From: Acacia acuminata
Taxonomy: Eukaryota > Streptophyta > Magnoliopsida > Fabales > Fabaceae
NCBI GenBank assembly: GCA_019022655.1
Contig: JAFJYI010000038.1
Coordinates: forward strand, 2,542,001 to 2,606,000
Length of the DNA stretch: 64,000 nucleotides
Direction of reading: 5' to 3'
Of the stretch, positions 61,532-64,000 are shown one piece after another; positions within the stretch are counted from its first letter, which is position 1, and each line of letters starts with the position of its first letter. The position numbers were made by a program, and so were the translations under genes. Below the pieces are notes generated by a model. That model did no database searches. It saw only the letters and a program-made list of their open reading frames with translations, and was not told where the DNA came from.

Positions 61532-63248
61532 ATGGCTCCCATTGGTCCTAGATCCAGTGAAGCGATTTTTGCGAGTGTTGAGCGTGTGGTAAGCATTAAT
61601 CTCTTCTCTGTTTCACTGTATATTTGTTTACTGATGACATCCTAGAAAATGTACGGTGAAATGCGCGGTTTCCTCGATTTCCAGCCGATCATAATTTAAT
61701 CGATCCTACAGGCTGCAATATGCCTTTCTCTTTTTCTAATTTTCTAAGGGATAAGGAGCAATTTTACACATGTTTTTTTTCGCCAAAGACCACATGCTTT
61801 TTTCTGGACCAAAAATACATATATGGTTACGTTTTGGGAGCGCTCAGCACCACGGCCGTCAGTCAACTATTAGTTGACCGTTAACTCGACGGAATGCGAC
61901 GTGGCGCTCATGTGGGACCGACACTCGACGTGGACGATGACGGGGGCCGATGTGGAAAAAAATTCAAAAATTAGGAAAAATTATTTTAAAAAAATTCAAA
62001 AAAATTAGAATTTTTTTAAATAATTAGAAATAAATTCAAAAAAATATAAAATTATATAAAATAATTAGGAAAAAATTAAAATAATTAGAAAAAAAATTCA
62101 AATAATTCAAATAATTATAAAAAAATTTAAAAAATTAGAAAAAAGAATTCAAAAAATTAGGAAAAAATTTAAAATAATTAGCAATAAATTCTAAAAAATA
62201 GAAAATAATTAGAAATAAATTGAAAAAATTAGGAAAAAAATTAAAATAATGATAAAAAAATTAAATACCCCCACTAGTGGGCCCCAGCCATTTCGGCGGC
62301 GGCTTGTGTCGGTTTCTGGGGCTATGACTCTAGCAGAGGGCGTGATCGGTTATTTTCAGAAACAGGAAAAGAATGTATTTTTAGTCTTTTACGGAATTAA
62401 ATTTTCATATGAATATTTTTACTCTTCATTTATTTTATGTAGATAATTATTTTTTTGAAAAAAATGTATAGTTAAATGGGTTTAAAGTTAAAAAATTGTT
62501 AAATTTTGTGATAGAATTAATAAAGTTTAAAATTGCGGTCGGTCCCCACCACCAAGAATCACCAGATTGTCATTTGGGTGGCGTGCCGACGATAGGGTGG
62601 CGGTTGTGGGGCCCACTAGCGGGAATATTTAATTTTTTTATAATTATTTCAATTATTTCCTAATTTTTTGAATTTTTTTCCTAATTTTTTGAATTTTTCC
62701 TAGCTATTTTAATTTTTTCCTTATTTTTTTCTAATTATTTTTTATATTTTTTGAATTTATTGCTAATTTTTTGAATAATTATTTTAATTTTTTCTAATTT
62801 TTCAAAGTTTTTTCCTAATTTCTGAATTTTTTTCCTAATTTTTGAATTTTTTTCCACGTCCGCCCACGTCGTGTGTCGGTCCACATGAACGCCACGTCAA
62901 GCATTCCGTCGAGTTAACGGTCAACTAACGGTTGATCGACGGCCGTGGTCTTTGGAAATGGGCTCCCAAAACGTAATCCACATGCATGTGTATTTTTTGT
63001 CTCCAAAAAAAGACGCGTGGTCTTCAAGTATTCCCCTAAAAAAGACACATGTATAAAATTGCTCCTTATCCCATTTTCTAATAAATTTGGATCCATGATC
63101 TTGTGATGTATGACTCACTTTCTCAAATTTATTTGCGCTAACGTACGAGCCGGTCGTGCAGAATGCAGAGCTATTTACCTTAATGTATGGGGCGATCGTG
63201 CGTCAATTGCTTACAGATCTGGAAGAAGTTGAGGAGGTTAACAAATAG
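61532..63248 (+). pseudogene. TRAPPC3/BET3-like gene fragment with in-frame stop
   Basis: Exon 1, 61532-61588, encodes MAPIGPRSSEAIFASVERV from an ATG in excellent context (ACAATGG) and ends at a GT donor. Exon 2 starts at 63162 after GTGCAG and continues in phase 0 as NAELFTLMYGAIVRQLLTDL to about 63248. Together they match the N-terminal 47 residues of plant BET3, the TRAPP subunit that tethers vesicles at the Golgi. Where the family has Gln after EVNK, this copy has TAG (63246-63248). LDQM follows, then a missing Gly codon and loss of similarity near 63265. The remaining ~140 residues are absent from the window. The intron holds a Mutator-like foldback. It is either a captured fragment or a decayed gene; identification is by family resemblance. 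Confidence 0.8.
61748..63072. mobile_element. Mutator-like foldback element with long TIRs
   Basis: The ends are GGGATAAGGAGCAATTTTA in inverted orientation, with 9 bp target duplications ATTTTCTAA (61739-61747 and 63073-63081), the Mutator-like size. The inverted arms run about 500 bp each: AACGGTCAACTAA, CCGTCGAGTTAACGG, CACGTCG and then an AATTAGGAAAAAATTC-type low-complexity stretch. They meet around a GC-rich centre at about 62265-62620 flanked by CCCACTAGTGGGCCCC / GGGGCCCACTAGCGGG. No transposase. It sits in the intron of the BET3-like fragment. Confidence 0.9.
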
Positions 63249-63637
63249 CTTGACCAAATGTACAATTGAGAACCTCTTTTGAAATTCCATGTCTGATTAG
63301 CGTTGTTCGAATTCTTTCTTTCTTCTTTTTTTTTTTTTTTTTTTTAAAAAAAATCTCTATTTTCATTGTTGTTATGACATTTCTCGGATTGATATAACAA
63401 GCAAGGTCTTCATATACTTTTACCATTTGCTTTCATTTTGTTAATTTGGATCATTTTCCCCCGGAGGTTATAGTCTTGCAGATAATTATTCATTTATCCA
63501 CAGTTTTTAGATTTGATGATGACAAGACATACATTTACTTATTTGAATTTGACTATTTGCTTTACAATTGGCTGCTTTATTAATCTCATGGCCCTTTCCT
63601 AATTTCCTCAAACATTTATGTTGAAATGAATTTGCAG

Positions 63638-63967
63638 TCGTAACACAGCTCAGAAACTGTGGGATGAGACACTTGTGCTAGTTCCTGGTGGAATAGCTCG
63701 TATATTACGACTATTCTTCCCATTTTTGAACAGCCTCGATAAATTCTGGTCTGGTAGGTTCATCATTAAATTTTTAATTTGGCTAATAGTTTGTTTAACA
63801 GAATTTACAAACAATTCTGTTTCAATTTGATTCTATGCAGGATGGGAGTTGTTGCTTCTTAATTTATTCTGTTGCATTTTATTATTTTATTTCCTTTCTT
63901 TCCTTCTCTACTGGAGCACGCCTGCCTTTGGGTCTCTGTTTATTTTGTTTCTTCTCTTCATATTGTG
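63638..63967 (+). CDS. two exons of an unidentified membrane-protein-like gene
   Basis: Candidate exon 63638-63753 (after TTTGCAG, before GTAGGT) reads KLWDETLVLVPGGIARILRL and LFFPFLNSLDKFWSG in the only open frame. A GT-AG intron then joins in phase to exon 63841-63967 (after ATGCAG, before GTAAGTT), which encodes WELLLLNLFCCILLFYFLSF and further hydrophobic residues, probably one or two membrane segments. The family is not recognised. It lies in the same sense as the BET3-like fragment but does not match BET3 and needs an upstream exon that supplies two bases of a split codon. It probably continues beyond 64000. It could be a separate gene or a second piece captured by the same transposon. 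Confidence 0.45.
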
Positions 63968-64000
63968 TAAGTTAATAACATCATTAAACAAAATGTTGCA

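Noticed and set aside
63100..63967. Idea that 63638-63967 continues the BET3-like protein
   Set aside because: The sequence (LVPGGIARILRL, strongly hydrophobic second exon) does not resemble any part of BET3, which is a soluble subunit, and the codon phase does not fit exon 1.

Overview
This is a plant (dicot-type) nuclear genomic window. It has GT-AG introns, plant-specific transcription factors (a PETAL LOSS-type trihelix protein and a HARDY-type AP2/ERF protein), AT-rich spacers and a dense mix of Ty1/copia, Ty3/gypsy, hAT, Mutator-like, CACTA-like, LINE-like and tandem repeats. Nothing in it looks bacterial, organellar or viral.

Layout. (1) 1-2853: gypsy-family LTRs facing each other around a non-coding core. 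(2) 3942-15548, plus strand: PCFS4-like pre-mRNA cleavage/polyadenylation factor, 7 coding exons, 1010 residues. Its 6.7 kb first intron holds a 4.8 kb decayed copia element (5109-9877, TSD GGTCT) and a 415 bp LTR-derived palindrome (10330-10744, TSD TAATA). (3) 17505-22625: a ~620 bp tandem array followed by a ~127 bp tandem array that runs up to the promoter of the next gene. (4) 22861-24944, plus strand: cytosolic fructose-bisphosphate aldolase, 3 exons, 358 residues, intact. (5) 29421-31926, minus strand: PTL-type trihelix factor, 2 exons, 552 residues. (6) 32-46 kb: gene-poor spacer with a LINE-like insertion (38910-39970) and a truncated gypsy element (about 40155-41466). (7) 46352-46903, plus strand: single-exon HARDY/ERF024-like DREB factor, 183 residues. 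(8) 49038-56686, minus strand: a copia element (TSD ATCCA) that itself carries two solo-LTR-like insertions, each with TG...CA ends and its own 5 bp TSD. (9) 56795-58412: a non-autonomous hAT element with a nested hAT MITE. (10) 58.7-64 kb: two CACTA-like ends, then a two-exon fragment of a TRAPPC3/BET3-like gene with an in-frame stop. The fragment's intron contains a 1.3 kb Mutator-like foldback (TSD ATTTTCTAA), and two unidentified membrane-protein-like exons run towards the window end.

The intact genes are unrelated housekeeping or developmental genes and form no pathway: RNA 3' end processing, glycolysis, floral organ and stress regulation. The more unusual content is in the transposons: inverted-LTR structures, nested insertions datable by order, non-TG/CA copia termini, and a broken BET3-like gene piece directly behind CACTA subterminal repeats. 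Gene models were assembled by eye from splice signals and family resemblance. No database search was possible.
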